From positions 1 to 22,029 of the forward strand of contig DAOVGW010000017.1 in the NCBI GenBank assembly GCA_030672225.1: a DNA stretch of 22,029 bases. The letters run 5' to 3'. Numbering within the stretch: the stretch's first letter is position 1; every line of letters begins with the position of its first letter. Of the stretch, positions 14,373-20,943 are shown piece after piece. This DNA comes from Dehalococcoidales bacterium (GTDB lineage: Bacteria; Chloroflexota; Dehalococcoidia; Dehalococcoidales; ARS1013). The translations under genes were made by a program, and so were the position numbers. A model generated the notes under the pieces. The model had not been told where the DNA came from. It ran no database searches and saw only the letters and a program-made list of their open reading frames with translations.

Positions 14373-15156
14373 CTTTACTTGCCACCTCTTTCAATATTTC
14401 GCCCTTTATCCCAACTACTATACTCTCACAAGGAAGAGCCTTACCACTTTTTCTTAAAGCCTCCTGGGCAATTGAAATAAGTCCGTAACAGCAGGGAACT
14501 TCCATATGAAGAATTTTTAGACTTTTAATGTCCGAACTTTCCAATATCTGGGCAACCTTAGCCACATAAGCATCAAGGCCGTCTAATTTAGGGCAACCGA
14601 TAGCGATGGCTCCCTCTCTTAGAAAATCAGCATGAAAGTTGGCGTAGGCGAACGGGACACAATCAGCGACTAACACTAAATCCGCATTCTTAAAATATGG
14701 AGCTCCTGGTGGCACCAGATGGAGCTGTATCGGCCACTGGCGAAGCTCAGAGTTAATACTTGCCTTTTCCTCCACCGCCTCTTTCTTTTCCCAATGCAGC
14801 ATCCGGGCAGAAGGACAAGAGGTTAACCCGGCATGAGAATGGTGCTTGGGAAGTTCATCGGCGTGTGCCTTTAGATGAGCCAGGTGCTTTTCCAAGAGTT
14901 CGGGCGATTCCTCCTTAATATGAGTGATTACTCCCTCTTCGTCATACTCCTCAACTTCTACTTCGGTAATAGTCAGCGCCCCCTGGGGGCAGTCGCCAAG
15001 ACAGGCGCCCAGTCCATCGCAGAAACTCTCTTTTACCAGTTTTGCCTTCCCCTGAACTATCTGGAGGGCTCCCTCAGGGCAGGAGGGAATACAAAGCCCA
15101 CAGCCGTCACATTTCTCTTCATCTATCTTAATAATTTCTCTTTTTATCTTTGCCAT
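14362..15156 (-). CDS. 4Fe-4S ferredoxin-like protein with cysteine-rich C-terminal domain
   Basis: A 264-residue cytoplasmic Fe-S protein. Residues 1-65 are a 2x[4Fe-4S]-ferredoxin-like domain: cluster 1 is complete (CDGCGLCIPSCP, Cys16, 19, 22, 26). In cluster 2 (CDGLGACLGDCP, Cys46, 52, 56) the second cysteine is replaced by Leu49. A histidine-rich linker follows (six His between 91 and 108). The C-terminal domain (about 135-255) has LRQWPIQLHLVPP, ADCVPFA (Cys166), GCPKLD (Cys188) and PCCYG (Cys222-223). I recall this whole layout from uncharacterised ferredoxin-like proteins of anaerobes. No partner enzyme is present. ATG is 14 nt after rplN; GGGATG upstream is a modest ribosome binding site. 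The role is unknown; electron transfer or redox/metal sensing is inferred only. Confidence 0.85.
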   Translation of the reverse strand: MAKIKREIIKIDEEKCDGCGLCIPSCPEGALQIVQGKAKLVKESFCDGLGACLGDCPQGALTITEVEVEEYDEEGVITHIKEESPELLEKHLAHLKAHADELPKHHSHAGLTSCPSARMLHWEKKEAVEEKASINSELRQWPIQLHLVPPGAPYFKNADLVLVADCVPFAYANFHADFLREGAIAIGCPKLDGLDAYVAKVAQILESSDIKSLKILHMEVPCCYGLISIAQEALRKSGKALPCESIVVGIKGEILKEVASKGAG

Positions 15157-15170
15157 TTATTCATCCCGTC

Positions 15171-15539
15171 TCATAAGACTTCAGGTGCCAGCGATATAAT
15201 CTTGGTGAAATTCTTCTCCCTCAACTCTCTGGCTACCGGTCCGAATATTCGAGTCCCCTTAGGGTTATTCTTATCGGTCAAAATCACGGCAGCATTGTCG
15301 TCAAACTTAATATAAGAGCCATCCGGGCGCCTATATGGTCGGGCACAGCGAACGATAACCGCCCGTACCACCTCCCCCTTCTTGACCACCGCCTCCGGGG
15401 TCGCCTTCTTTACCGAAGCCACAATAGTATCGCCAACCTTGGCAAACCTCTTCCTGGTGCCACCCAATACATTAATGCACATAAGCTGCCTGACACCGGT
15501 GTTATCTGCTGCCTTAAGTCTGGTATAGGTTTGTATCAT
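15171..15539 (-). CDS. rplN: 50S ribosomal protein L14
   Basis: L14 lies at the subunit interface. The 122-residue product begins MIQTYTRLKAADNTGVRQLM, contains VLGGTRKRFAKVGDTIVASV and AVIVRCARPYRRPDGSYIKF, and ends GPVARELREKNFTKIISLAP then EVL. All are typical. The start is ATG with only a weak upstream GGGT. It follows rpsQ by 24 nt and precedes the inserted ferredoxin gene by 14 nt. Confidence 0.98.
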   Translation of the reverse strand: MIQTYTRLKAADNTGVRQLMCINVLGGTRKRFAKVGDTIVASVKKATPEAVVKKGEVVRAVIVRCARPYRRPDGSYIKFDDNAAVILTDKNNPKGTRIFGPVARELREKNFTKIISLAPEVL

Positions 15540-15563
15540 TCTAGTTTACCCAAAAGCAAAACT

Positions 15564-15845
15564 TCAGGTTATTTCCTGAGGTTTAACCTCTATTACCTCT
15601 CCCTTGGTTATTACCTCAGCTACCCGCCACCGCTTCTGCCCTGAGAGGGGGCGAGTCTCTATAATCCTTACCCTGTCTCCCAGCTTGCACTTGTTATTTT
15701 CATCATGAGCTTTATATCTAACCACTCGTTTAAAAGTCTTTCTATAGAGTGGATGGCGCTTGGCTGTTTCCACGGCGACAACCACAGTTTTATCCATCTT
15801 GTTACTGACCACGTAGCCAATATTGGTTTTACGTTTAATCTGCAT
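15564..15845 (-). CDS. rpsQ: 30S ribosomal protein S17
   Basis: S17 is an early-binding OB-fold protein of the 30S subunit. The 93-residue product shows GYVVSNKMDKTVVVAVE, RHPLYRKTFKRVVRYKAHDE, and the signature GDRVRIIETRPLSGQKRWRV. The start is ATG, 10 nt after rpmC. TAGGT about 8 bases upstream may serve as ribosome binding site. Confidence 0.97.
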   Translation of the reverse strand: MQIKRKTNIGYVVSNKMDKTVVVAVETAKRHPLYRKTFKRVVRYKAHDENNKCKLGDRVRIIETRPLSGQKRWRVAEVITKGEVIEVKPQEIT

Positions 15846-15855
15846 AACTTAAGAC

Positions 15856-16056
15856 CTATACCCCTATGCCTAACTCTCTTTCTCGTACTATCGTCTTTAA
15901 GCGGGCAATATCCTTTTTAAGCCTCGGAATCTCACGGTGGTTTTTCAACTGCTTGGTGGCCGCCTGAAAACGGAGTTCAAGAAGCTCCTTATGAGCCGCC
16001 TCCAGTCTCTCTTTGAGTTCCTCATCACCAAGAGCCCTGATTTCCTTAGTTTTCAA
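15856..16056 (-). CDS. rpmC: 50S ribosomal protein L29
   Basis: L29 lies near the exit tunnel. The 66-residue, mostly helical product has ELKERLEAAHKELLELRFQA and the conserved LKNHREIPRLKKDIARLKT. The start is TTG, which overlaps the rplP stop as TTGA and gives the usual MKTKEIR beginning. Ten bases separate it from rpsQ. Confidence 0.96.
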   Translation of the reverse strand: MKTKEIRALGDEELKERLEAAHKELLELRFQAATKQLKNHREIPRLKKDIARLKTIVRERELGIGV

Positions 16057-16511
16057 CTGGAGTAAGCTCCTTCTTTACTTAAATTACTACCAGCAGCTAT
16101 GCCGCTTTCCCTAACTACAAATTTAGTATCACAAGGTAATTTATGCGAAGCCAGACGCATCGCCTCCTTAGCTAACTCATGGCTGACGCCACCTAATTCA
16201 AACAGGATTCTTCCCCGCCTGGCCACAGCCACCCAATGGTCAGGGGCTCCCTTGCCACTACCCATCCTGGTTTCCGCCGCCTTCTTGGTCACCGGCTTAT
16301 CAGGGAAAACTCGTATCCACACCTGACCGCCGCGACGAATATGGTGAGTAATAGCTCGCCGTGCCGCCTCAATCTGTCGGCTAGTAAGCCAGACTGTCTC
16401 TATCGCTTGCAGTCCAAAGTCACCGAAGACAACCGTAGCCCCTACCTGGGCTTTACCCCGACGGTGTCCTTTATGACTCTTTCTGTATTTCACCCGTTTT
16501 GGCTGTAGCAT
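16053..16511 (-). CDS. rplP: 50S ribosomal protein L16
   Basis: L16 shapes the A-site region of the large subunit. The 152-residue product begins MLQPKRVKYRKSHKGHRRG, contains ITHHIRRGGQVWIRVFPDKP and TRMGSGKGAPDHWVAVARRG, then GRILFELGGVSHELAKEAMR. It has about ten residues more at the C-terminus than many homologues (AAGSNLSKEGAYSS). The ATG lies 41 nt inside the 3' end of rpsC, with GAGGAG 4 bases upstream. Confidence 0.97.
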   Translation of the reverse strand: MLQPKRVKYRKSHKGHRRGKAQVGATVVFGDFGLQAIETVWLTSRQIEAARRAITHHIRRGGQVWIRVFPDKPVTKKAAETRMGSGKGAPDHWVAVARRGRILFELGGVSHELAKEAMRLASHKLPCDTKFVVRESGIAAGSNLSKEGAYSS

Positions 16512-17349
16512 TCGTCTCCTCTTTCTCTTCAGCCGCCGGGGGCTTGGCCACCCTTGTTCTTTTTGCCTTTGGTTTAGCCGGTTTCTCTTCGGCTACTGCT
16601 TCAACAGTCGCCGCCTCAGCCGGTTTTGCTTCCGCCTCTTCAGCCGCCGGGGGTGCTACTTTAGTGACCGCGCTGGCTGCTGCCTCAGCAGGTACTTCTT
16701 CCTCAGCCGCTACCTCCTTAAGCTCCGGAAGAATCTCACCTCTATTTATCCACACCTTGATACCAATCCGACCCAGAGTGGTACGCGCCTCTGTAAAGCC
16801 ATAATCAATATCAGCCCGCAGCGTGTGTAGCGGCACCTGCCCCCGATGCATCATCTCACGGCGAGCTATCTCAGTGCCACCCAATCTACCGGAACAACTG
16901 ATTTTCATTCCCTTAGCCCCGGCCTGCATAGTGCGGAAAAGCGCTTGTTTTAGGGCTCTTCGGTAAGCAACACGACGCTGAATTTGCTCAGCCACCGTCC
17001 TGGCTACCAGATAAGCATCAAGCTCGGGCTGTCGAATCTCCTGGATATTAAGTTGTACCCTCTTGCCAAGGAGGTCCTCAAGGTAACGCCGCATTTCATC
17101 AACTCGCTGCCCTCCCCGGCCGATAACAATACCCGGCCGGGCAGTATATATAGTTACTGACACCTTGTTCGCCTGTCGCTCAATCTCCACCAGAGAGATA
17201 CCAGTGTCAGTGTACTTGGACTGAATAGCCTTCCTGAGCTCCATGTCCTCATGCAGAAACTGGGCATAATGCTTATCGGCATGCCACTTGGCTTGCCAAT
17301 CACGTATGGTGCCAATTCTAAATCCAAACGGGTGAACCTTGCGTCCCAT
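16471..17349 (-). CDS. rpsC: 30S ribosomal protein S3 with long Ala/Glu/Lys/Pro-rich tail
   Basis: S3 forms part of the mRNA entry channel. Residues 1-208 are a normal S3: MGRKVHPFGFRIG, a KH domain with GRGG at 77-80, and the C-terminal fold ending GRIGIKVWINRGEI. Residues 209-292 are a low-complexity tail rich in alanine, glutamate, proline and lysine, including the repeated PPAAEE near 233 and 270. The core alone is close to common S3 lengths (about 210-230), so the tail is extra. It shares one base with the rplV stop (TAATG) and overlaps rplP by 41 nt. The tail is probably disordered. Confidence 0.97.
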   Translation of the reverse strand: MGRKVHPFGFRIGTIRDWQAKWHADKHYAQFLHEDMELRKAIQSKYTDTGISLVEIERQANKVSVTIYTARPGIVIGRGGQRVDEMRRYLEDLLGKRVQLNIQEIRQPELDAYLVARTVAEQIQRRVAYRRALKQALFRTMQAGAKGMKISCSGRLGGTEIARREMMHRGQVPLHTLRADIDYGFTEARTTLGRIGIKVWINRGEILPELKEVAAEEEVPAEAAASAVTKVAPPAAEEAEAKPAEAATVEAVAEEKPAKPKAKRTRVAKPPAAEEKEETNATAKTGEIQKES

Positions 17350-17687
17350 TAAGCCTCCTGCTCGGCAACAATAACTGTGATATGGCTAGAACGCTTGAGG
17401 ATACGCCTCGCTCGCCCCCTAGCCGCCGGACGAAACCTCTTCAGAGTCGGTGCCTCATCAACAAAGATACCGACCACTCTTAAGTCCGAAGGTGTCATCT
17501 GAAAATTGTTCTCCGCATTGGCCACCGCTGATTTCACCACCTTAGCTACCACCCTAGCCAATGGTGATGGCGCAAACTGGAGCATGACTAGCGCTTCACT
17601 GACCCCTTTGCCCCGCACCATATCGGCCAGCGGGCGCACCTTACGAGCTGATACTCCGGTGTCTTTAGCTCTCGACTTAACCTGCAT
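17349..17687 (-). CDS. rplV: 50S ribosomal protein L22
   Basis: L22 lines the exit tunnel with its beta-hairpin loop. The 112-residue product has SARKVRPLADMVRGK, VVAKVVKSAVANAENN and the conserved hairpin/end LKRFRPAARGRARRILKRSS then HITVIVAEQ. The start is ATG with TTAGGA about 7 bases upstream. The 45-nt gap to rpsS shows no feature. Confidence 0.97.
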   Translation of the reverse strand: MQVKSRAKDTGVSARKVRPLADMVRGKGVSEALVMLQFAPSPLARVVAKVVKSAVANAENNFQMTPSDLRVVGIFVDEAPTLKRFRPAARGRARRILKRSSHITVIVAEQEA

Positions 17688-17732
17688 TTTACTTTCCTAA
17701 CCAAGTAATCAAAAAAAGCTGCTTTTACTTCT

Positions 17733-18011
17733 TTACCGACTAATCCGCTCTGCCTTAGTAACATGACCCCTAAAGGTCCTGGTCACGGCAAACTCACCCA
17801 GTTTATGACCTACCATATTTTCAGTAATAAAGATAGGCACATGCCTCCTGCCATCATGGACTCCAATATTAAGCCCCACCATCTCCGGCAAGATGGTAGA
17901 TGAACGTGCCCAGGTCTTTATCACCACCTTCTGCCCGGAGCGACGAACCTTCTCCACCTTTTTCATTAGTTTGGTATCAACAGCTGGTCCCTTTTTAATT
18001 GACCTTGACAT
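17733..18011 (-). CDS. rpsS: 30S ribosomal protein S19
   Basis: S19 sits in the 30S head next to S13. The 92-residue product begins MSRSIKKGPAVDTKLMKKV and contains KTWARSSTILPEMVGLNIGV, HDGRRHVPIFITENMVGHKL and GEFAVTRTFRGH, all diagnostic. The ATG is 5 nt after rplB, with GGGGT in the rplB end as likely ribosome binding site. Confidence 0.98.
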   Translation of the reverse strand: MSRSIKKGPAVDTKLMKKVEKVRRSGQKVVIKTWARSSTILPEMVGLNIGVHDGRRHVPIFITENMVGHKLGEFAVTRTFRGHVTKAERISR

Positions 18012-18016
18012 TTTAG

Positions 18017-18844
18017 CTACTTACCCCGCCGTTTAACAATCATTTTGTCCGAAGCCTTAGGCCTTCGGGTTCTATAACCCAGGGCAGGCTTCCCCCACGG
18101 TGTTTTAGGACCCGGCATGCCTATTGGTGACCTACCTTCACCACCACCGTGAGGATGGTCACGCGGGCTCATAGCCGAACCCCTCACCGCTGGTCGCCAA
18201 CCTAACCAGTGCCTGCGACCAGCCTTGCCCAGCTTAATGTTCTGATGGTCAACATTGCTTGCTTGACCGATAGTAGCCATACAGTTACTACGAATGCGCC
18301 GCACCTCACCGGATGGCAACCGGATAAGGGCATAGCCGCCCTCTTTGTCCATTAGTTGCGCCGCGGTCCCGGCACTCCGCACCAACTGCCCCCCCCTACC
18401 CGGTGCTAACTCAATGTTATAAATTTGGGTGCCGCTGGGCATTAGCTTTAAGGGCAAGGTATTGCCCGGTTTCAGTTCAGCATCCTCACCCGATTTTATT
18501 GTATCCCCGACCTTAAGCCCCAAGGGAGCCAAGATGTAGCGCTTATCACCATCAGCATAGTAAATAAGAGCGATGCGTGCCGAACGGTTGGGGTCATATT
18601 CAACAGCCGCCACCCTGCCGGGAACACCAAGCTTATCCCGCTTAAAGTCAATGATGCGAAACCGGCGCTTGGCACCACCACCCCGGTGGCGGACAGTTAT
18701 CCTCCCTTGACTATTACGCCCCGCCTTCTTCTTAAGTGGCCGGAGCAGAGACTTCTCTGGCTTACTTTTGGTTATCTCCTCAAAAGTAGAGCCGCTCATA
18801 CCCCGCCTGCCGGGGGAAGTTGGCCGATACACTTTTAGTGCCAT
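18017..18844 (-). CDS. rplB: 50S ribosomal protein L2
   Basis: L2 is required for subunit joining and peptidyl transfer. The 275-residue product begins MALKVYRPTSPGRRGMSGST and contains GRITVRHRGGGAKRRFRIID and the near-invariant SPRDHPHGGGEGRSPIG with the functionally important histidine. It ends YRTRRPKASDKMIVKRRGK. The start is ATG with AAGGAG 13 bases upstream, longer than usual spacing. A 114-nt gap separates it from rplW. Confidence 0.98.
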   Translation of the reverse strand: MALKVYRPTSPGRRGMSGSTFEEITKSKPEKSLLRPLKKKAGRNSQGRITVRHRGGGAKRRFRIIDFKRDKLGVPGRVAAVEYDPNRSARIALIYYADGDKRYILAPLGLKVGDTIKSGEDAELKPGNTLPLKLMPSGTQIYNIELAPGRGGQLVRSAGTAAQLMDKEGGYALIRLPSGEVRRIRSNCMATIGQASNVDHQNIKLGKAGRRHWLGWRPAVRGSAMSPRDHPHGGGEGRSPIGMPGPKTPWGKPALGYRTRRPKASDKMIVKRRGK

Positions 18845-18922
18845 TTCTTAATATAATCTCCTTAATTTTTGGCGGCAATTGCTCTCAAAAGCAATGCTAA
18901 TAAACCCAGTCTTATTAAAGCT

Positions 18923-18949
18923 GGTGAGATTATCTATTAACCTTACCCC
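18923..18949 (-). repeat. Diverged copy of the repeat tail in the rplW-rplB gap
   Basis: These 27 bases match 4379-4405 (the tail of the rplQ-truA repeat plus its flank) at 22 positions, and all five differences are transitions. The orientation is the same relative to the downstream gene. On the minus strand it reads GGGGTAAGGTTAATAGATAA and on. The palindromic part is missing, so it may be a decayed remnant. A 6-bp hairpin (18878-18883 with 18890-18895) lies closer to rplB. Confidence 0.45.
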
Positions 18950-18958
18950 TTTTCGTTA

Positions 18959-19243
18959 TTAAACCCCTTCAAAGAGTTCTATTTTGTCCCCTGATTTCAG
19001 GGTAACAATCGCTTTCTTCCAGGATGGACTTAACACCTGTCGCCTGCCGACACGGTGCTGCTTGCCAGGTACCGTCATCATATTAACTGCGGCCACCTTA
19101 ACCTTAAAGGCGGCTTCAACAGCCTCTCTAACCTGTTGCTTGTTAGCCTCCCGAGCTACCTCAAAGGCATACTTACCTTGGCCTTGGAGCAAGGTGTTCT
19201 TCTCGGTTATCAATGGGAAACGCAATACTTCATAGCGATGCAC
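18959..19243 (-). CDS. rplW: 50S ribosomal protein L23
   Basis: L23 is the docking site for trigger factor and SRP at the exit tunnel. The 94-residue product contains LRFPLITEKNTLL, KYAFEVAREANKQQVREAVE and VKVAAVNMMTVPGKQHRVGR, then WKKAIVTLKSGDKIELFEG. The start is GTG with GGGAG upstream inside rplD, which it overlaps by 14 nt. Confidence 0.96.
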   Translation of the reverse strand: MHRYEVLRFPLITEKNTLLQGQGKYAFEVAREANKQQVREAVEAAFKVKVAAVNMMTVPGKQHRVGRRQVLSPSWKKAIVTLKSGDKIELFEGV

Positions 19244-19892
19244 TGCTCTCCCCCTTATTAACCAACCTTTTGCCCCATAGCTGCTCTACCTGGCGCACCG
19301 CCGCCTCGGTCATGAGCAGCATCTTGCAGGAAAGGAGGTCAACCACATTAAGTAGCCTGGCGGGTGTTGTTTTAACCCCGACCAGATTACGAGCCGATTT
19401 AACCACTTTTTCTTCAGGCTGGCTGGTGGTAATCAGGGCTGAACTACTACTCATCCCTAGCGCGGCAAGAATTTTTACCATCTCTTTAGTCTTGGGCTCA
19501 TCCAGCTCTAACCTCTCCAAGACCACTAACTCTTTGTCCCCAGCCTTGGCTGACAGGATACTCCTTAGGGCCAGCCGGCGCATCTTCTTGGGCATTTCTT
19601 GCCGGTAGCTCCTGGGTTTAGGCCCAAAGGCAACTCCACCGCCACGGCGTAGTGGCGAGCGGCGGCTGCCGGCTCGGGCTTGACCGGTTCCTTTCTGCCG
19701 AAATAGCTTCTGATGACTACCAGAAGCCTCACCGCGAGTCTGGGTATTAGCCGTCCCCTGACGAGCATTTGCCAGTTGCCTCACCATTGCCTGGTGCACC
19801 ACTGCCTGATTAAAGGGCACAGCAAAGACATCATCACTTATCTCAATATGCTTCACCACTTCACCGGCCATGCTATAAACTGGAACCTTCAA
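19230..19892 (-). CDS. rplD: 50S ribosomal protein L4
   Basis: L4 extends a loop into the exit tunnel and in E. coli also represses the S10 operon. The 220-residue product has the conserved tunnel loop region TRGEASGSHQKLFRQKGTGQ followed by ARAGSRRSPLRRGGGVAFGP and KPRSYRQEMPKKMRRLALRS. The C-terminal Rossmann-like half is more variable. The start is TTG (MKVPVYSMAGE), 5 nt after rplC. The ribosome binding site is not well spaced, so the start is probable rather than certain. Confidence 0.95.
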   Translation of the reverse strand: MKVPVYSMAGEVVKHIEISDDVFAVPFNQAVVHQAMVRQLANARQGTANTQTRGEASGSHQKLFRQKGTGQARAGSRRSPLRRGGGVAFGPKPRSYRQEMPKKMRRLALRSILSAKAGDKELVVLERLELDEPKTKEMVKILAALGMSSSSALITTSQPEEKVVKSARNLVGVKTTPARLLNVVDLLSCKMLLMTEAAVRQVEQLWGKRLVNKGESSASL

Positions 19893-19897
19893 CTTCC

Positions 19898-20521
19898 TTA
19901 CTTCTCCCCGCTAGACTTTCTTATCAGTAATGGTCCATCCTTGGCACCGGGTGCCGCCCCCTTAACCACCAGCAGATTACGGGCCGGGTCAGCTTCAAGC
20001 ACCTCCAGATGGCGCACAGTCACCCTGCTGCTGCCCATATGTCCGGGCATATGTTTACCTTTTAACACCCGACCAGGAGAAGTGCCCGCCCCTATAGAAC
20101 CCGGGGCACGATGCCGGTCAGATTGCCCGTGTGTCTTGGGGCCGCCAGCAAAGCCATAACGCTTAACTACACCGGCAAAACCCCTACCTTTTGATACCCC
20201 GGTAATATCAACCAAATCACCAGCCTTAAATAGACCAACATCAACCTTGTCTCCTACCTTAATGTCACCCGTATCAGCCAGTCTGAATTCCCTGAGATAC
20301 TTAAAATTTCCCGGCCCTTTAAGGGGCTCCTGTTCGGCAGACTCCAGCCTTTTAGTTTCACCAAAGCCAAGCTGAGCAGCGCTATAGCCCTCTTTAGCTG
20401 CCGTTTTTAGCTGTATCACAGTACACGGGCCAGCCTCAATAACGGTGGCTGCCTCAGCCAAGCCGTTATCTCTAAATACCTGGGTCATTCCTATCTTTTT
20501 GCCAATAAGCCCATTAATCAT
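19898..20521 (-). CDS. rplC: 50S ribosomal protein L3
   Basis: L3 is an assembly initiator that reaches towards the peptidyl transferase centre. The 207-residue product begins MINGLIGKKIGMTQVFRDNG, contains VSKGRGFAGVVKRYGFAGGP, then THGQSDRHRAPGSIGAGTSP and GRVLKGKHMPGHMG, the last being the glutamine-loop region typical of bacteria. I chose ATG at 20521 over the GTG at 20536, since the GTG overlaps the GGAG that likely serves as ribosome binding site. It lies 15 nt after rpsJ. Confidence 0.97.
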   Translation of the reverse strand: MINGLIGKKIGMTQVFRDNGLAEAATVIEAGPCTVIQLKTAAKEGYSAAQLGFGETKRLESAEQEPLKGPGNFKYLREFRLADTGDIKVGDKVDVGLFKAGDLVDITGVSKGRGFAGVVKRYGFAGGPKTHGQSDRHRAPGSIGAGTSPGRVLKGKHMPGHMGSSRVTVRHLEVLEADPARNLLVVKGAAPGAKDGPLLIRKSSGEK

Positions 20522-20536
20522 ACTACCTGGCTCCAC

Positions 20537-20845
20537 TTATAGTTTAATATCTATGCTAACCCCTGACGGCAGACTGAGACTGGTCAGTGCGTCTATTGTT
20601 ATAGAGGTTGTCTCCACGATGTCTATAAGCCGCTTATGGGTCCGAATTTCAAACTGTTCCTGCGAGTCTTTATCGATAAAAGGTGAGCGGATGACACTGA
20701 ACTTCTTGATACGAGTCGGCAAGGGCACCGGTCCAACAACTACAGCACCGGTCCTCTCCAGCGCCTCTACAATCTGCTGGGCCGACTGGTCAAGTATCTT
20801 ATGATCAAAGCTCTTTAGTTTAATACGAATCTTCTGTTTTGGCAT
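20537..20845 (-). CDS. rpsJ: 30S ribosomal protein S10
   Basis: S10 is a 30S head protein and also the NusE partner in antitermination. The 102-residue product has IRIKLKSFDHKILDQSAQQI, GAVVVGPVPLPTRIKKFSVI and RTHKRLIDIVETT, all diagnostic. The start is ATG with GAGGGG about 7 bases upstream. The 98-nt gap to fusA (20846-20943) contains neither tuf nor a clear promoter or S10-type leader. Confidence 0.98.
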   Translation of the reverse strand: MPKQKIRIKLKSFDHKILDQSAQQIVEALERTGAVVVGPVPLPTRIKKFSVIRSPFIDKDSQEQFEIRTHKRLIDIVETTSITIDALTSLSLPSGVSIDIKL

Positions 20846-20943
20846 AGAGAAACCCCTCGGAATCTTAATTAACTACCGAATTCATCTCATTAACCATAAC
20901 CTCTAAGCGTGCCACGAGCGCTTTTTAATTTCCTTGTTCTAGA

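Noticed and set aside
18878..18895. Hairpin ATTGCT/AGCAAT upstream of rplB as a regulatory element
   Set aside because: A 6-bp stem alone in a 114-nt gap is expected fairly often by chance, and no known ribosomal-protein target was recognised.
20846..20943. S10 leader or promoter between fusA and rpsJ
   Set aside because: Only a 5-bp stem (AAGCG/CGCTT) and AT-rich stretches are visible; no convincing -35/-10 pair or multi-stem leader.
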